Source of the DNA: DASWOJ01 sp964250755
GTDB taxonomy: Bacteria > Pseudomonadota > Alphaproteobacteria > Acetobacterales > Acetobacteraceae
NCBI GenBank assembly: GCA_964250755.1
Contig: CAXUHB010000009.1
Location: forward strand, 1-64,000
DNA length: 64,000 nucleotides
Reading direction: 5' to 3'
The position numbers and the translations under genes were made by a program. Shown here piece after piece: positions 9,101 through 16,819 of the stretch. The notes beneath the pieces were generated by a model. The model saw only the letters and a list, made by a program, of their open reading frames with translations, did no database searches and was not told where the DNA came from. Within the stretch, counting starts at the first letter, position 1; each line of letters starts with the position of its first letter.

Positions 9101-10231
9101 TTCCTTGCCAAGCGCACTCTCAAGAGCATTCGAATACCCAGTGGCGATACATTCCTCAATTATATAACGGCGGATTGCTGAGCTTGCAGCGGTAGGTAGG
9201 AGCAGAAGAAGATTTCGGCCTGCGCGAACCAAGGGTCGTCGCTCAAGTGCTGTGTGCCCCAGACTGTCATCACCCAACCGAGGCCAGTTGACAGCTTCGA
9301 GAATGAACGGATCCAGCACTCCGGGTTTGATTGCGAGCTTTGCAAAGTCTTCAGGTGAGAAGCATATAGGATTAGGCGAAACATGCTTTCCACCAGGGCC
9401 GCTGGACGGTAGAGCCTTCAACGGCATCTCGCCTCCAGCGGTATTACCCAGTACCCCGGCCCGCTCCGCTACAGCCTCGGACAAGATGAGCATGGCATGC
9501 ACGCTCAACCGGATGCTGTCCCACGGTTCGCCTGCGGGAGCCGTGTGAAGAGCGTTGAACAGACGCAGCAGGTAGAACCCCGACTTTTCCCAGATACCCT
9601 CGAAGATGCGGAAGTTGCCCAGGCGTGTTGGGACGCGGGACACGAACACGTCCTCGGATGGATCCTGCATGCGGCCAAGGCGCCCCCGATGCAGGGCCTG
9701 GAACCAAGCTGCAACCTCTGACTGCTTTGGTGTCCGCTGCCCGCGCCCACGACCCAGTGCCAGGTGGACCATCGTCTCCAGAATGAGGCAGTTCGCCTGC
9801 AACGGCGGCTCGGTCAGCATGCGTGCAATCGTTGCAGCGGTGCTCGTGGGGCAACACGAACCCATGCCACGGACTGCTGCCGGGTATGCCTTGGCTAGGC
9901 CAGAGAAGCTCTCGTGCTGCTGCCCGGCCATCATAGCGGCCATCATGGCTTCATCAGGCCAATGTTCGTACGTCCCGGAGTGTGGCGGAGTGTCCATCAT
10001 GGCTTGGCATGCGAATCGGGGTTGTGAAGCATAGACAGCTAGCATGGCGTGAACGTTTCCAGAACTAGGCAAGGCTTGCGCAGGTGGGGTAGCCACCTCA
10101 GACGGCATTGCCTGGCTTCTCAGGATACCAGCGGAGCCAAGGCTTCCGTCATAACCGCGCCTCGGTTCCTTGCTCAGGCGCAAGGACCCTCTGGAACTGA
10201 CTGGGCGTGAGTCCAAAGACTGCTTAGTCAC
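6194..10231 (-). CDS. Very large protein of unknown function with C-terminal PD-(D/E)XK nuclease domain
   Basis: The frame is open for 1345 codons. The last 150 residues form a restriction-endonuclease-like domain: an N-terminal Glu helix (AFNAEVAARMRELGWEV, from about 1196), GDVDVLAW with Asp at about 1232/1234, and VLIMECKDL with Glu about 1249 and Lys about 1251, the D...E-x-K core. The rest is not recognisable: no Walker A, helicase or HTH motif was found. It does contain conserved-looking blocks such as LQANCLILETMVHLALGRG and DVFVSRVPTRLGNFRIFEG in the N-terminal 300 residues. The start is uncertain: GTG at 10231 has no clear ribosome-binding site, and ATG at 10108 is an alternative. 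It faces an XRE regulator across a short divergent region and precedes the YHGTR gene. Size, nuclease domain and context suggest a defence effector; this is inference. Confidence 0.75.
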   Translation of the reverse strand: MTKQSLDSRPVSSRGSLRLSKEPRRGYDGSLGSAGILRSQAMPSEVATPPAQALPSSGNVHAMLAVYASQPRFACQAMMDTPPHSGTYEHWPDEAMMAAMMAGQQHESFSGLAKAYPAAVRGMGSCCPTSTAATIARMLTEPPLQANCLILETMVHLALGRGRGQRTPKQSEVAAWFQALHRGRLGRMQDPSEDVFVSRVPTRLGNFRIFEGIWEKSGFYLLRLFNALHTAPAGEPWDSIRLSVHAMLILSEAVAERAGVLGNTAGGEMPLKALPSSGPGGKHVSPNPICFSPEDFAKLAIKPGVLDPFILEAVNWPRLGDDSLGHTALERRPLVRAGRNLLLLLPTAASSAIRRYIIEECIATGYSNALESALGKEYANFFAGLPLLGGRGHIPLKFQKLEGVRIAQVIQRVDEGRYYNWVFHTDTFEGYDDGGLVGFNSDPDHLERVLNGAVMRGQREAATIPGFQSGITIVVSCGWGRGLVTSLPTASANWRVQSINAADLETLSLVPDRKPLSLWRTLASVEAVRRAGMELTCPNGLLNLVAWEHSLGGSIAPHADLPVDFGHDGTTGVLMVPQNGLLALRLEVAAAEDARMVRDGAGQQVLMRRRERSAFKEGARRAALYESLSDAAEGRLRAACVSGKRAWWIDVDAPEDAPARILIEQWEMLGTWLAHAVSVLEAAFPDLPPKPVTWKVRFAVLRESAHGDEEPPERAAIPRLLTVSVDGSSSTVHLDVAAGFDFAFHHPDNVAEVALVTALVEGTARLAGQTLDRDSLAALVARIIPSGDARHIHFFQAQGFRDYIAQCFQVHPIMIERQDTALVQIGLAWLANPRARGRIVAGKADCTKLLNETVTAVEAKLCSDLRRFGRRAALVAILQNHEAACFQRDRWQRTAAANVGLRPDRAEAVGVISEHQMRLNTVTMASRILAEAAMCECPDEGLRLGELDISSLMASAMLLFRLGGWSDAIRWDAMEPRLKLSALGNIMISGDFDDTVLDPFGRLSGDVRVEHGITTYAGNYQRRERPDSVADTLPDGFMAAWRTEFGFDLDEVRSFLGELESLGTKEQRAVIEVRRSDLVRICVSSGSLSEETAGRILANFTLNRRTEWRTTPSGFSDRDRQPWKFRRRLSLMRRPIIELDGPDHLDPRLLVMPGMVGEHLRYLMAGLLRNEFPENYFNSTSMRSWIGGERTRAGHAFNAEVAARMRELGWEVLTEVSLPHLLGRPPGKNFGDVDVLAWKPLTGRVLIMECKDLQLRKTPGEVAEQLADFRGGLDSRDRPDLLLKHLLRCEQLEAAPDSVGRLLRLTAPPCFERYLVFRNPVPMQFAWHRLEAKSSLTLLDRLQEL

Positions 10232-10318
10232 GAGTCATGGGTTCATGCCGACACGATACGGGAATATCGCTGTCCCATGTTCCCGCGGAGCGTGCTGCCC
10301 GAACAGGGGCGGGGCAGC

Positions 10319-10729
10319 ATGGGACGGCGACCACCACAACCGGCGGCAGAGCAGGTCGTGTCTCCGGACCCGTCCAGCGGCTGGCCGAGCAGGCTAAAAG
10401 GCAGGGCACGAGAACTTGGCATCCCAGACGCAGAGGTAGCCCGCCGGGTCGGTCTCGCAGCCAACCGCTACTCGAACTACGTGAACGGCATTCGTGAGCC
10501 TGACTTGCGTATGTTCGCACGCATATGCCGGGCGCTGGCGACGACGCCTGACGCCGTTCTGGGATTCGGACGCAGCGTCACCGAGGACTCCCCGCACGAG
10601 CGCCTGGTCGCCCGCGGCACCGGAGCACTGAGCGCGCTCAGGGGGCGCAACCTCGCGTTGGCAGTGCATGTCATCGAGAGCATCGGAAGCTTCCGCGCCA
10701 CCTCAATTGACACGAATGATGCTGACTGA
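10319..10729 (+). CDS. XRE-family helix-turn-helix regulator
   Basis: 136 residues. The HTH spans roughly residues 25-85 (RLKGRARELGIPDAEVARRV, then NRYSNYVNGIREPDLRMFAR), a Cro/CI fold in which the usual Q-x-x-x-A position reads D-A-E-V-A. No effector domain follows. The ATG at 10319 is preceded by GGGGCGGGG; an ATG at 10277 would add 14 residues without a site. It is transcribed divergently from the 1345-residue gene (88 bases apart) and in the same direction as the next two genes (80 bases to the next), so it probably controls one or both units. Confidence 0.8.
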   Translation: MGRRPPQPAAEQVVSPDPSSGWPSRLKGRARELGIPDAEVARRVGLAANRYSNYVNGIREPDLRMFARICRALATTPDAVLGFGRSVTEDSPHERLVARGTGALSALRGRNLALAVHVIESIGSFRATSIDTNDAD

Positions 10730-10809
10730 CACACACGTTCTGTGAACAATACGCCTTGTCGAAGGGCTCGCTTCTGGGCCTGCTGCGGGGCGTGCGAAGA
10801 GAGCGTCCA

Positions 10810-11601
10810 ATGTCATCCTTGATGCGCCGTGCCGTCCTCGCGTGCGGCTCCTTGCTGCTCGCGTCCTGCCAGCAACCCGTTTTCGCCCAAGCGCCATTCC
10901 CTCCGGGTCCCGCCACCATGACGGGGACGTATGGACCCGGTCCGGCCAGCGGTCAGGTCGTCTACCAAAACAGCCACATGCCTCTGGTTGGGCAGGTCGC
11001 GATCCGCAGCAGGATCATGCTGACCCCTCGGCCAGACGGCTCCTTCACGGCGTCCGTCGTCACGTCAGCCCCTGGAGTCGGCTCCGGACAGATCAGCGGC
11101 ATGGCCGTCCGGCGCGGGCCGGATATCATCATCACGCAACCCCCAATGGGTGGCAGTCCTGCCTGCGTTCTGAAAATGTCCCCGGTCCGTGGACAGGCTG
11201 ACGCCATGTCGGTGGCCGAGAGCCAGGGTTGCCATCAGTGGCACGGCGGGGGCGTCGAGTTCGAGGGCGTCTATCAACGTGCAGCGAGCTCAGGCACGGC
11301 CGCCACAGCGCCGGTGCCGCCCGCAGGTGGAGGTGGGACTCAGGTCGCCTCCACCTGCCCGGCATCGTTGGGCGGCCATCGTGCCGAAGGAGCGCAGCTC
11401 TACCAGGGACCGCCCGAAGAGAACGCACATCAAGCTCCCGGGACGCCTGCCGGGCCGAACACGTACGCGGTCGGTGACAGCTCCGGCCCGTACTTCGCCC
11501 GTTGCACCTATCATGGCACCGCCAGCACCAAACTCATCCAGCTCTCGCCGGGTCTCTCGCTGTGCCGCTACACGAACGGCACCAGGTTCACCTGCAACTA
11601 A
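10810..11601 (+). CDS. Exported lipoprotein-like protein of unknown function
   Basis: 263 residues. The N-terminus (MSSLMRRAVLACGSLLLASC) is a lipoprotein-type signal peptide with the lipobox L-A-S-C; cleavage would leave Cys20 for lipidation. The mature part is rich in Gly, Pro and Ser with scattered cysteines (for example SPACVLKM, ESQGCHQWHGG, CTYHGTAS), but no domain I recognise. The ATG at 10810 follows GAAGAGAG; the frame is open upstream to 10756 but that start would bury the signal peptide. The stop is 30 bases before the zinc-motif membrane protein, suggesting co-transcription. Confidence 0.65.
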   Translation: MSSLMRRAVLACGSLLLASCQQPVFAQAPFPPGPATMTGTYGPGPASGQVVYQNSHMPLVGQVAIRSRIMLTPRPDGSFTASVVTSAPGVGSGQISGMAVRRGPDIIITQPPMGGSPACVLKMSPVRGQADAMSVAESQGCHQWHGGGVEFEGVYQRAASSGTAATAPVPPAGGGGTQVASTCPASLGGHRAEGAQLYQGPPEENAHQAPGTPAGPNTYAVGDSSGPYFARCTYHGTASTKLIQLSPGLSLCRYTNGTRFTCN

Positions 11602-11631
11602 GTAGGGTAGCGAGAGCGGCGCAAGCAAGCG

Positions 11632-13437
11632 ATGCCCGAAGACCTCACTCCAGCGGTGACATCCGATCCGCTCGTCGCCTTCGCGACGCAAACGGTCATC
11701 GGCCTCGCGGACGGAAACGACATGGACGCGAAGTCGGTCCAGGTCGTCGAAGCGTCACGCCAGGACCATCCCCTGACCCTGGAGATGCTGGTCGCCATCG
11801 GCTGGGAGTGGAAGGCCTCCGTCACGAATGGGGCCAGCAACCCTGCCGGGTCCACCGAACTCCAGGACGCCGGTGCCGCGCAGGTGTGGATTGAGGACGG
11901 ATTGAACACGCTGTCCGAAAAAGCGGAGGTCGCGGCTGCCCTGGCGACCGAGGGAATGAGGTCGCCCAGACTCTGGTTCGAAACGCTGGCTGACGGCGCA
12001 CGCGTCGGCACGGCGTCGTTGGCATGTCATTGCCACGAGGGCTGCGAGAAGTGTGGCACAAGGGGCGTCGTGCGCTGCCACACGGTGAACAGCATCCACC
12101 TCGCAAAATGGCCCGTGGGATACAAGTGCGCCACCCCCTGCTTTCACTGCAACCAGACCGGGCACCAGAAATGTGAGCATTGCTCGAACGGCACGCAACA
12201 TATCCAGGAAAGCTATTGGGACTCCCACGCGAACTGCACCCAATATAGGAGTGTCCAAAGGACATGCACGCAGTGCGGTGGCAGGGGCCGCTCCTCCATG
12301 AGCTGTGCGGTATGCACCGGCGCCGCTGTGGTCCGATGCGTTACCTGTGGCGGGTCCGGCGAGGTCAGGTGTAACGGCTGCCGCGGCCATGGCTGGTTCA
12401 CCCGCTCCCTGGTGGGCTGGCTCAAGGCTAATCCAGAGCGGAAATGCACTGTCGCCGCAGGTGCCTCTGGGGCGGTTACCGCAGCCACGAGGGAGTGGAA
12501 ACCCACGGAGACCCTCAAGCAGGCGTTGGTCGGGACGCCGAAGGTCTTGCATGGACCGGGCTGGGTGCGAGTGAACATCCCGGCCAAGCTCCCGCAGGTC
12601 CAGCTCGTGGTCGCGTTCGGCAACATCGCCAGGCATGCCTTCGACTTCCTCGGCGTCGCCGCGGTGCCGTGGTCGATGCCGCACTTTCTGGAAGGCCTGC
12701 TGCGCGACCGCCTCGGGGGCATTGGCATCAAGTCTCGGGATGGCAGGCCACTCGAAGCCATAACGCTGGCGCAGGGGTCAAGGCTCACGCGCGATGCCCT
12801 CGACGCCGCGACGGGTGGTGGCAAGGTGCCATCCGGAGTGCCATCCAAGTGGATGGAGGCAATCAGGGACCATGCGTTCGTCAGCGCGGTGCGCTCGTTG
12901 CGCGCGGCCTATGATGGCCTGGGAACGGCGACAGCCTCCCGAGTCTGGAAGATTGCGGCGCTGCCGTTGCTCGTGTGGGCCGCCGCAGTTCCAGCGCTCT
13001 CGTTGGCGACGGTGCCGCTGATGCACTTCGGGGTGCCACCATCCGGGCTGGACGAAACCTGGGCGGCCACGACGGCGGCGATGGCCCTCCTACCCCTGCC
13101 GCTTGCCTGGTTGACAGCGGGCCAGATCGCCCGTTCCCGTGTGCGTAGGTTGACCGGGGAGGCATCGGCAAGACGGCGACCAGCGCAGGGTCTCCTCGCG
13201 AAGCTCGTGCCCGCGGTTGCCCTAGTCGTCCTTCTCGGGGGCATGGCGACGCGGGGGCGGGCTGATCTTTTGCCACCCTCCGTGGCATCTATGCTGGCTG
13301 CGACAACGCCCCTTGACCCAGAGCCGCCCCGGTCGCAGCAGGCGACTGGAGTTGGCAAGTCCGTTTCTTCAGTTCCGTCAGGTGTTCCCCAGCCTGCACC
13401 TGCCCAGCTCCAGAAGCGGGCACCGCACCGGCCCTGA
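11632..13437 (+). CDS. Membrane protein with DnaJ-like cysteine-rich zinc domain, function unknown
   Basis: 601 residues. Residues 132-256 hold 19 cysteines in CxxC pairs, several of the DnaJ form C-x2-C-x-G-x-G (CTQCGGRGR, CVTCGGSGE, CNGCRGHGW); four or more zinc sites are possible. There is no J domain (no HPD motif), so it is not a DnaJ. Three hydrophobic segments lie in roughly residues 440-550 (for example IAALPLLVWAAAVPALSLA and LVPAVALVVLLGG), followed by a Pro-rich tail, so the zinc domain is attached to the membrane. The N-terminal 130 residues are unrecognised. It follows the lipoprotein gene closely; the pair looks like a two-component envelope module under the nearby XRE regulator. 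Function cannot be assigned. Confidence 0.7.
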   Translation: MPEDLTPAVTSDPLVAFATQTVIGLADGNDMDAKSVQVVEASRQDHPLTLEMLVAIGWEWKASVTNGASNPAGSTELQDAGAAQVWIEDGLNTLSEKAEVAAALATEGMRSPRLWFETLADGARVGTASLACHCHEGCEKCGTRGVVRCHTVNSIHLAKWPVGYKCATPCFHCNQTGHQKCEHCSNGTQHIQESYWDSHANCTQYRSVQRTCTQCGGRGRSSMSCAVCTGAAVVRCVTCGGSGEVRCNGCRGHGWFTRSLVGWLKANPERKCTVAAGASGAVTAATREWKPTETLKQALVGTPKVLHGPGWVRVNIPAKLPQVQLVVAFGNIARHAFDFLGVAAVPWSMPHFLEGLLRDRLGGIGIKSRDGRPLEAITLAQGSRLTRDALDAATGGGKVPSGVPSKWMEAIRDHAFVSAVRSLRAAYDGLGTATASRVWKIAALPLLVWAAAVPALSLATVPLMHFGVPPSGLDETWAATTAAMALLPLPLAWLTAGQIARSRVRRLTGEASARRRPAQGLLAKLVPAVALVVLLGGMATRGRADLLPPSVASMLAATTPLDPEPPRSQQATGVGKSVSSVPSGVPQPAPAQLQKRAPHRP

Positions 13438-13550
13438 GAGGCCACGTCCTCTGCTACTCCATTGGCCCGGCGCCTAGGCCCTAACAGCAGCCATTCCTGA
13501 GACCAACAGTCCACACAGTGGATGGCAGTCTGTGCTGGCCTTTGCCTGAC

Positions 13551-13561
13551 ATAACGGTTAT
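13551..13561. promoter_or_regulatory. Possible ArsR operator upstream of the arsenic operon
   Basis: ATAACGGTTAT is a perfect 5-bp inverted repeat around a central G and lies 9 bases before the ATG of the arsR-arsC fusion. Short AT-rich dyads close to the start are usual for self-regulating ArsR repressors. I could not identify -35/-10 boxes with confidence. Confidence 0.4.
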
Positions 13562-13570
13562 CATAGAAAC

Positions 13571-14464
13571 ATGGAAGTATCAGAGGTTGCCCATATCTTC
13601 GCTGCCCTCGCGCAAGAGACGCGGTTGGCCGTGCTGCGGCTGCTCGTGTCGGCTGGACCGAACGGCATCCCGGCTGGGGAGATTGCCGACCGCCTCGGCG
13701 TTCCACCATCGACCGCCTCCTTCCACCTGACCGCGCTGGAGCGTGCCGGGCTGACCCAGTCCACCCGGCAGAGCCGATACATCCTCCATGCGGTCAAGAT
13801 CTCGGCACTGCGCGAGCTCATCGCCTTCCTGACCGAGACCTGCTGCTCCGGTCACCCCGAGCTTTGCGGCGACATCGGCAGGCTGATGCCTGACAACCCG
13901 CAGGAGCACGCCCCGATGACCCCGGCTTTCAACGTCCTGTTCCTGTGCACCCGCAACTCGGGGCGCTCCATCATGGCCGAGGCCATCCTGGAGAAGCTCG
14001 GCGGCGACAGGTTCAACGTCTATTCGGCTGGATCGGACCCCGCGGGGCAGCCAATGCCCGAGGTGATGGAGAAGCTGAAGGCGCTCGGACACGAAGTGGC
14101 GGCGCTGCGCAGCAAATCATGGAGCGAGTTCACCGGACCCGAGACGCCGCACATGGATTTCGTCATCGCGCTCTGCGACACCCTAGAGGGCCAGACCTGT
14201 CCCGACTTCGGCCACAAGGCCATCACCGGGGCATGGCCGCTGCCAAACCCCGCCAAGTTCAGCGGCAACCCTGCTGAGCGGTCCACCCTATTGAACGAGC
14301 TCTACGCCAGCCTGCACCGCCGCATCAACATCTTCATAAATCTGCCGTTTGCCGCCCTGGACCGTATGGCCATCCGCGCCCGACTGGACGACATCGGCGC
14401 AGGACCCGTTGGCGTTGGTGAGCGGAGCCGCCAGCCGATGCACACGCCACCAACGGCTGGATGA
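13571..14464 (+). CDS. ArsR-ArsC fusion: arsenic repressor joined to thioredoxin-type arsenate reductase
   Basis: 297 residues. Residues 1-95 are an ArsR-type winged helix (FAALAQETRLAVLRLLVS, then STASFHLTALERAGL), followed by CCSGHPELC, a Cys cluster well placed for As(III). Residues 116-260 are a low-molecular-weight-phosphatase-type arsenate reductase: VLFLCTRNSGRS has the C-x5-R loop (nucleophile about Cys126), and ALCDTLEGQTCPDF supplies the two further redox cysteines. It therefore may couple sensing with reduction of arsenate to arsenite. The tail after 260 is unconserved. It is first in the plus-strand ars operon, followed by a second, unrelated ArsC, Acr3 and ArsH. Confidence 0.9.
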   Translation: MEVSEVAHIFAALAQETRLAVLRLLVSAGPNGIPAGEIADRLGVPPSTASFHLTALERAGLTQSTRQSRYILHAVKISALRELIAFLTETCCSGHPELCGDIGRLMPDNPQEHAPMTPAFNVLFLCTRNSGRSIMAEAILEKLGGDRFNVYSAGSDPAGQPMPEVMEKLKALGHEVAALRSKSWSEFTGPETPHMDFVIALCDTLEGQTCPDFGHKAITGAWPLPNPAKFSGNPAERSTLLNELYASLHRRINIFINLPFAALDRMAIRARLDDIGAGPVGVGERSRQPMHTPPTAG

Positions 14465-14518
14465 GGCAAACGGCACTCAAGCAACATGGAAGCCCGCGAT
14501 CTTCCGTCGGAGACAAAG

Positions 14519-14956
14519 ATGTCGGTAACCATCTACCACAATCCGAACTGCGGCACGTCCCGCAACGTGCTGGCACTCATCCGCAACTCAGGCGAGGAGC
14601 CGGTCGTCGTCGAGTATCTCAAGGCTCCGCCCAGCCGCGAGCACCTTGTCGACCTGATCCGGCGCATGGACATCCCAGTCCGCGACCTGCTCCGGCGCAA
14701 GGGCACGCCCTACGTCGAGCTTGGTCTTGATGACCCCACCCTTACCGACGACCAGCTACTCGATGCCATGATGGCCCATCCCGTCCTCATCAATCGGCCC
14801 ATCGTCGTCTCGCCGCTCGGCGTGCGTCTATGCAGGCCGTCCGAAGCGGTGCTGAACCTGCTGACACGGGAGCAGGACGGCGCGTTCAACAAGGAAGACG
14901 GAGAACCCGTCATCGACGACCAGGGGCGCCGGGTGGACAAGGGAAACGCCGGATGA
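14519..14956 (+). CDS. arsC: Arsenate reductase, glutaredoxin-dependent type
   Basis: 145 residues, starting MSVTIYHNPNCGTSRN. Cys11 in the NPNCGTSRN loop is the catalytic cysteine of the R773/ArsC glutaredoxin-coupled family; RPIVVSPLGVRLCRPSEAVL is the other signature. The ATG at 14519 is preceded by GGAG, so the longer frame from 14486 is not used. It reduces arsenate to arsenite in the cytosol for export by Acr3. Its stop overlaps the acr3 start (ATGA). Having this and the thioredoxin-type ArsC of the previous gene gives two mechanistically different reductases in one operon. Confidence 0.93.
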   Translation: MSVTIYHNPNCGTSRNVLALIRNSGEEPVVVEYLKAPPSREHLVDLIRRMDIPVRDLLRRKGTPYVELGLDDPTLTDDQLLDAMMAHPVLINRPIVVSPLGVRLCRPSEAVLNLLTREQDGAFNKEDGEPVIDDQGRRVDKGNAG

Positions 14957-16035
14957 GCGCCCCATCTCAGGCCCAGGCCGCCCAGGCACCGCGTGGTGCC
15001 GCCATGAGCAAGTTCGAACGCTACCTGACTGTGTTGGTGGCCCTGTGCATCGTGGCTGGCATCGCCCTTGGGGCCGCCATGCCCGGCGTGTTCCACCTCC
15101 TGGGCGACATGAAGGTCGCTGAAGTGAACATCCCGGTGGCGGTGCTCATCTGGCTGATGATCGTGCCCATGCTGCTGCGGGTCGATTTCGCCGCAATGGG
15201 CCAGGTCGCCCAGCACTGGCGGGGCATCGCCGTCACCGTCGGCGTCAACTGGCTGGTGAAGCCGTTCTCGATGGCACTGCTCGGCTGGCTGTTTATCGGC
15301 TGGCTGTTCCGCCCCTGGCTGCCCGCCGCACAAATCGACAGCTACATCGCCGGTCTCATCCTGCTCGCAGCGGCACCTTGCACGGCCATGGTGTTCGTCT
15401 GGAGCCGCCTGACAGATGGAGAGCCGAACTTCACGCTGAGCCAGGTTGCCCTGAACGACGCCATCATGGTCGTGGCCTTCGCGCCCGTGGTCGCGCTCCT
15501 GTTGGGACTGTCGTCCATCACCGTGCCCTGGAACACGCTGCTGCTGTCCGTCATCCTGTATATCATCGTGCCGGTCATCGCGGCGCAGGTCTGGCGGCGT
15601 TCACTGCTGAGGTCCGGTGGCGAGGGCGCGCTGGCCCGGCTCCTGAAGTCGCTGGGGCCGGTGTCGCTGGTGGCGCTGCTGGCGACGTTGGTGCTCCTGT
15701 TCGGGTTCCAGGGTCGGCAGATCCTGGCGCAGCCGCTGGTCATCCTGCTGCTGGCCGTGCCCATCATCATTCAGGTCTACTTCAACGCGGGCGTTGCCTA
15801 CTTACTGAACCGCCAGTGTGGCTCGGCGCACAGCGTGGCGGGACCCTCGGCTCTCATTGGTGCCAGCAACTTCTTCGAGTTGGCCGTGGCCGCGCCAATC
15901 AGCATCTTCGGATTCGAGAGTGGGGCAGCCCTGGCGACGGTGGTCGGCGTCCTGGTCGAGGTGCCGGTCATGCTGTCTGTCGTGCACATCGTGATGCGCA
16001 GCCGGAACTGGTATGAGCGTGGTGCCCATGTTTGA
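14953..16035 (+). CDS. acr3: Arsenite efflux permease Acr3
   Basis: 360 residues with about ten membrane helices. LAAAPCTAMVFVWSRLTDGE contains the Acr3 hallmark A-P-C-T-A-M-V with the conserved Cys needed for As(III) transport, and IGASNFFELAVAAPISIFG is the second signature. The protein exports arsenite across the inner membrane with the proton-motive force. The ATG at 14953 overlaps the arsC stop by 4 bases (ATGA); an internal ATG at 15004 (MSKFERYLT) would give the more common N-terminus. The last 23 bases overlap arsH. Confidence 0.95.
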   Translation: MSAPSQAQAAQAPRGAAMSKFERYLTVLVALCIVAGIALGAAMPGVFHLLGDMKVAEVNIPVAVLIWLMIVPMLLRVDFAAMGQVAQHWRGIAVTVGVNWLVKPFSMALLGWLFIGWLFRPWLPAAQIDSYIAGLILLAAAPCTAMVFVWSRLTDGEPNFTLSQVALNDAIMVVAFAPVVALLLGLSSITVPWNTLLLSVILYIIVPVIAAQVWRRSLLRSGGEGALARLLKSLGPVSLVALLATLVLLFGFQGRQILAQPLVILLLAVPIIIQVYFNAGVAYLLNRQCGSAHSVAGPSALIGASNFFELAVAAPISIFGFESGAALATVVGVLVEVPVMLSVVHIVMRSRNWYERGAHV

Positions 16036-16771
16036 CCAAGCTGACGGGGCGCGTTCGTTGCCCAACCTGTCTGAACGCGAACTCGACGTTCCCGAGCTGG
16101 GCAAGCTGACGCCGACTGGCTGTGCCGACCATCCGCCCCGCATCCTGCTGCTCTATGGCTCCCTGCGGGAGCGGTCCTATAGCCGATTCTTGACACTGGA
16201 AGCCGAGCGGCTGCTGCGGCGCATGGGAGCCGAGACGCGCATCTTCGACCCCCGAGAGCTTCCCGTGGCCGACAGCGTGCCCGCTGACCACCCGAAGGTC
16301 GCCGAACTCCGGGCGCTGTCATTGTGGTCCGAGGGTCAGGTCTGGTGCAGTCCCGAACGCCATGGGACCATCACAGGCGTGTTCAAAAACCAGATTGACT
16401 GGCTGCCGCTGGAGCTTCGGGGTGTCCGCCCGACCCAGGGCCGCACCCTAGCGGTCATGCAGGTGTCAGGTGGCTCCCAGTCCTTCAACTCGGTCAACGC
16501 GCTGCGGGTGCTCGGCCGCTGGATGCGGATGGTCACCATTCCCAACCAGTCGTCCGTGCCGAAGGCCTACGAGGAATTTGACGAGGAAGGCCGGATGAAG
16601 CCGTCCCCACTCTACGACCGCGTGGTGGACGTCATGGAGGAGCTGATGAAGTTCACGCTGCTCACGCGCGACCGGGCCGGATACCTGACGGACCGCTACA
16701 GCGAGCGCAAGGAGCGAGCGGCGAAGGAGGTAAAGGCCGACCAGGCGCTTCTCTCCGGGGTGGCTGAATGA
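16013..16771 (+). CDS. arsH: ArsH, NADPH-dependent FMN reductase / organoarsenical oxidase
   Basis: 252 residues. LLYGSLRERSYSRFLTLEA is the flavodoxin-like phosphate-binding loop, and WCSPERHGTITGVFKNQIDW and VMQVSGGSQSFN are ArsH signatures. Known ArsH proteins oxidise trivalent organoarsenicals and reduce FMN or quinones with NADPH. The start at 16013 overlaps acr3; ATG at 16028 is an alternative that gives almost the same protein. It is last in the plus-strand ars operon. Confidence 0.93.
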   Translation: MSVVPMFDQADGARSLPNLSERELDVPELGKLTPTGCADHPPRILLLYGSLRERSYSRFLTLEAERLLRRMGAETRIFDPRELPVADSVPADHPKVAELRALSLWSEGQVWCSPERHGTITGVFKNQIDWLPLELRGVRPTQGRTLAVMQVSGGSQSFNSVNALRVLGRWMRMVTIPNQSSVPKAYEEFDEEGRMKPSPLYDRVVDVMEELMKFTLLTRDRAGYLTDRYSERKERAAKEVKADQALLSGVAE

Positions 16772-16819
16772 CGCGCTAGAGCGCTCGGTGCTACGGCGAA
16801 CTAAATTTCAAGCGCGTTT

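Noticed and set aside
11632..13437. DnaJ chaperone call for the zinc-rich protein
   Set aside because: No J domain or HPD motif, and it has transmembrane segments.
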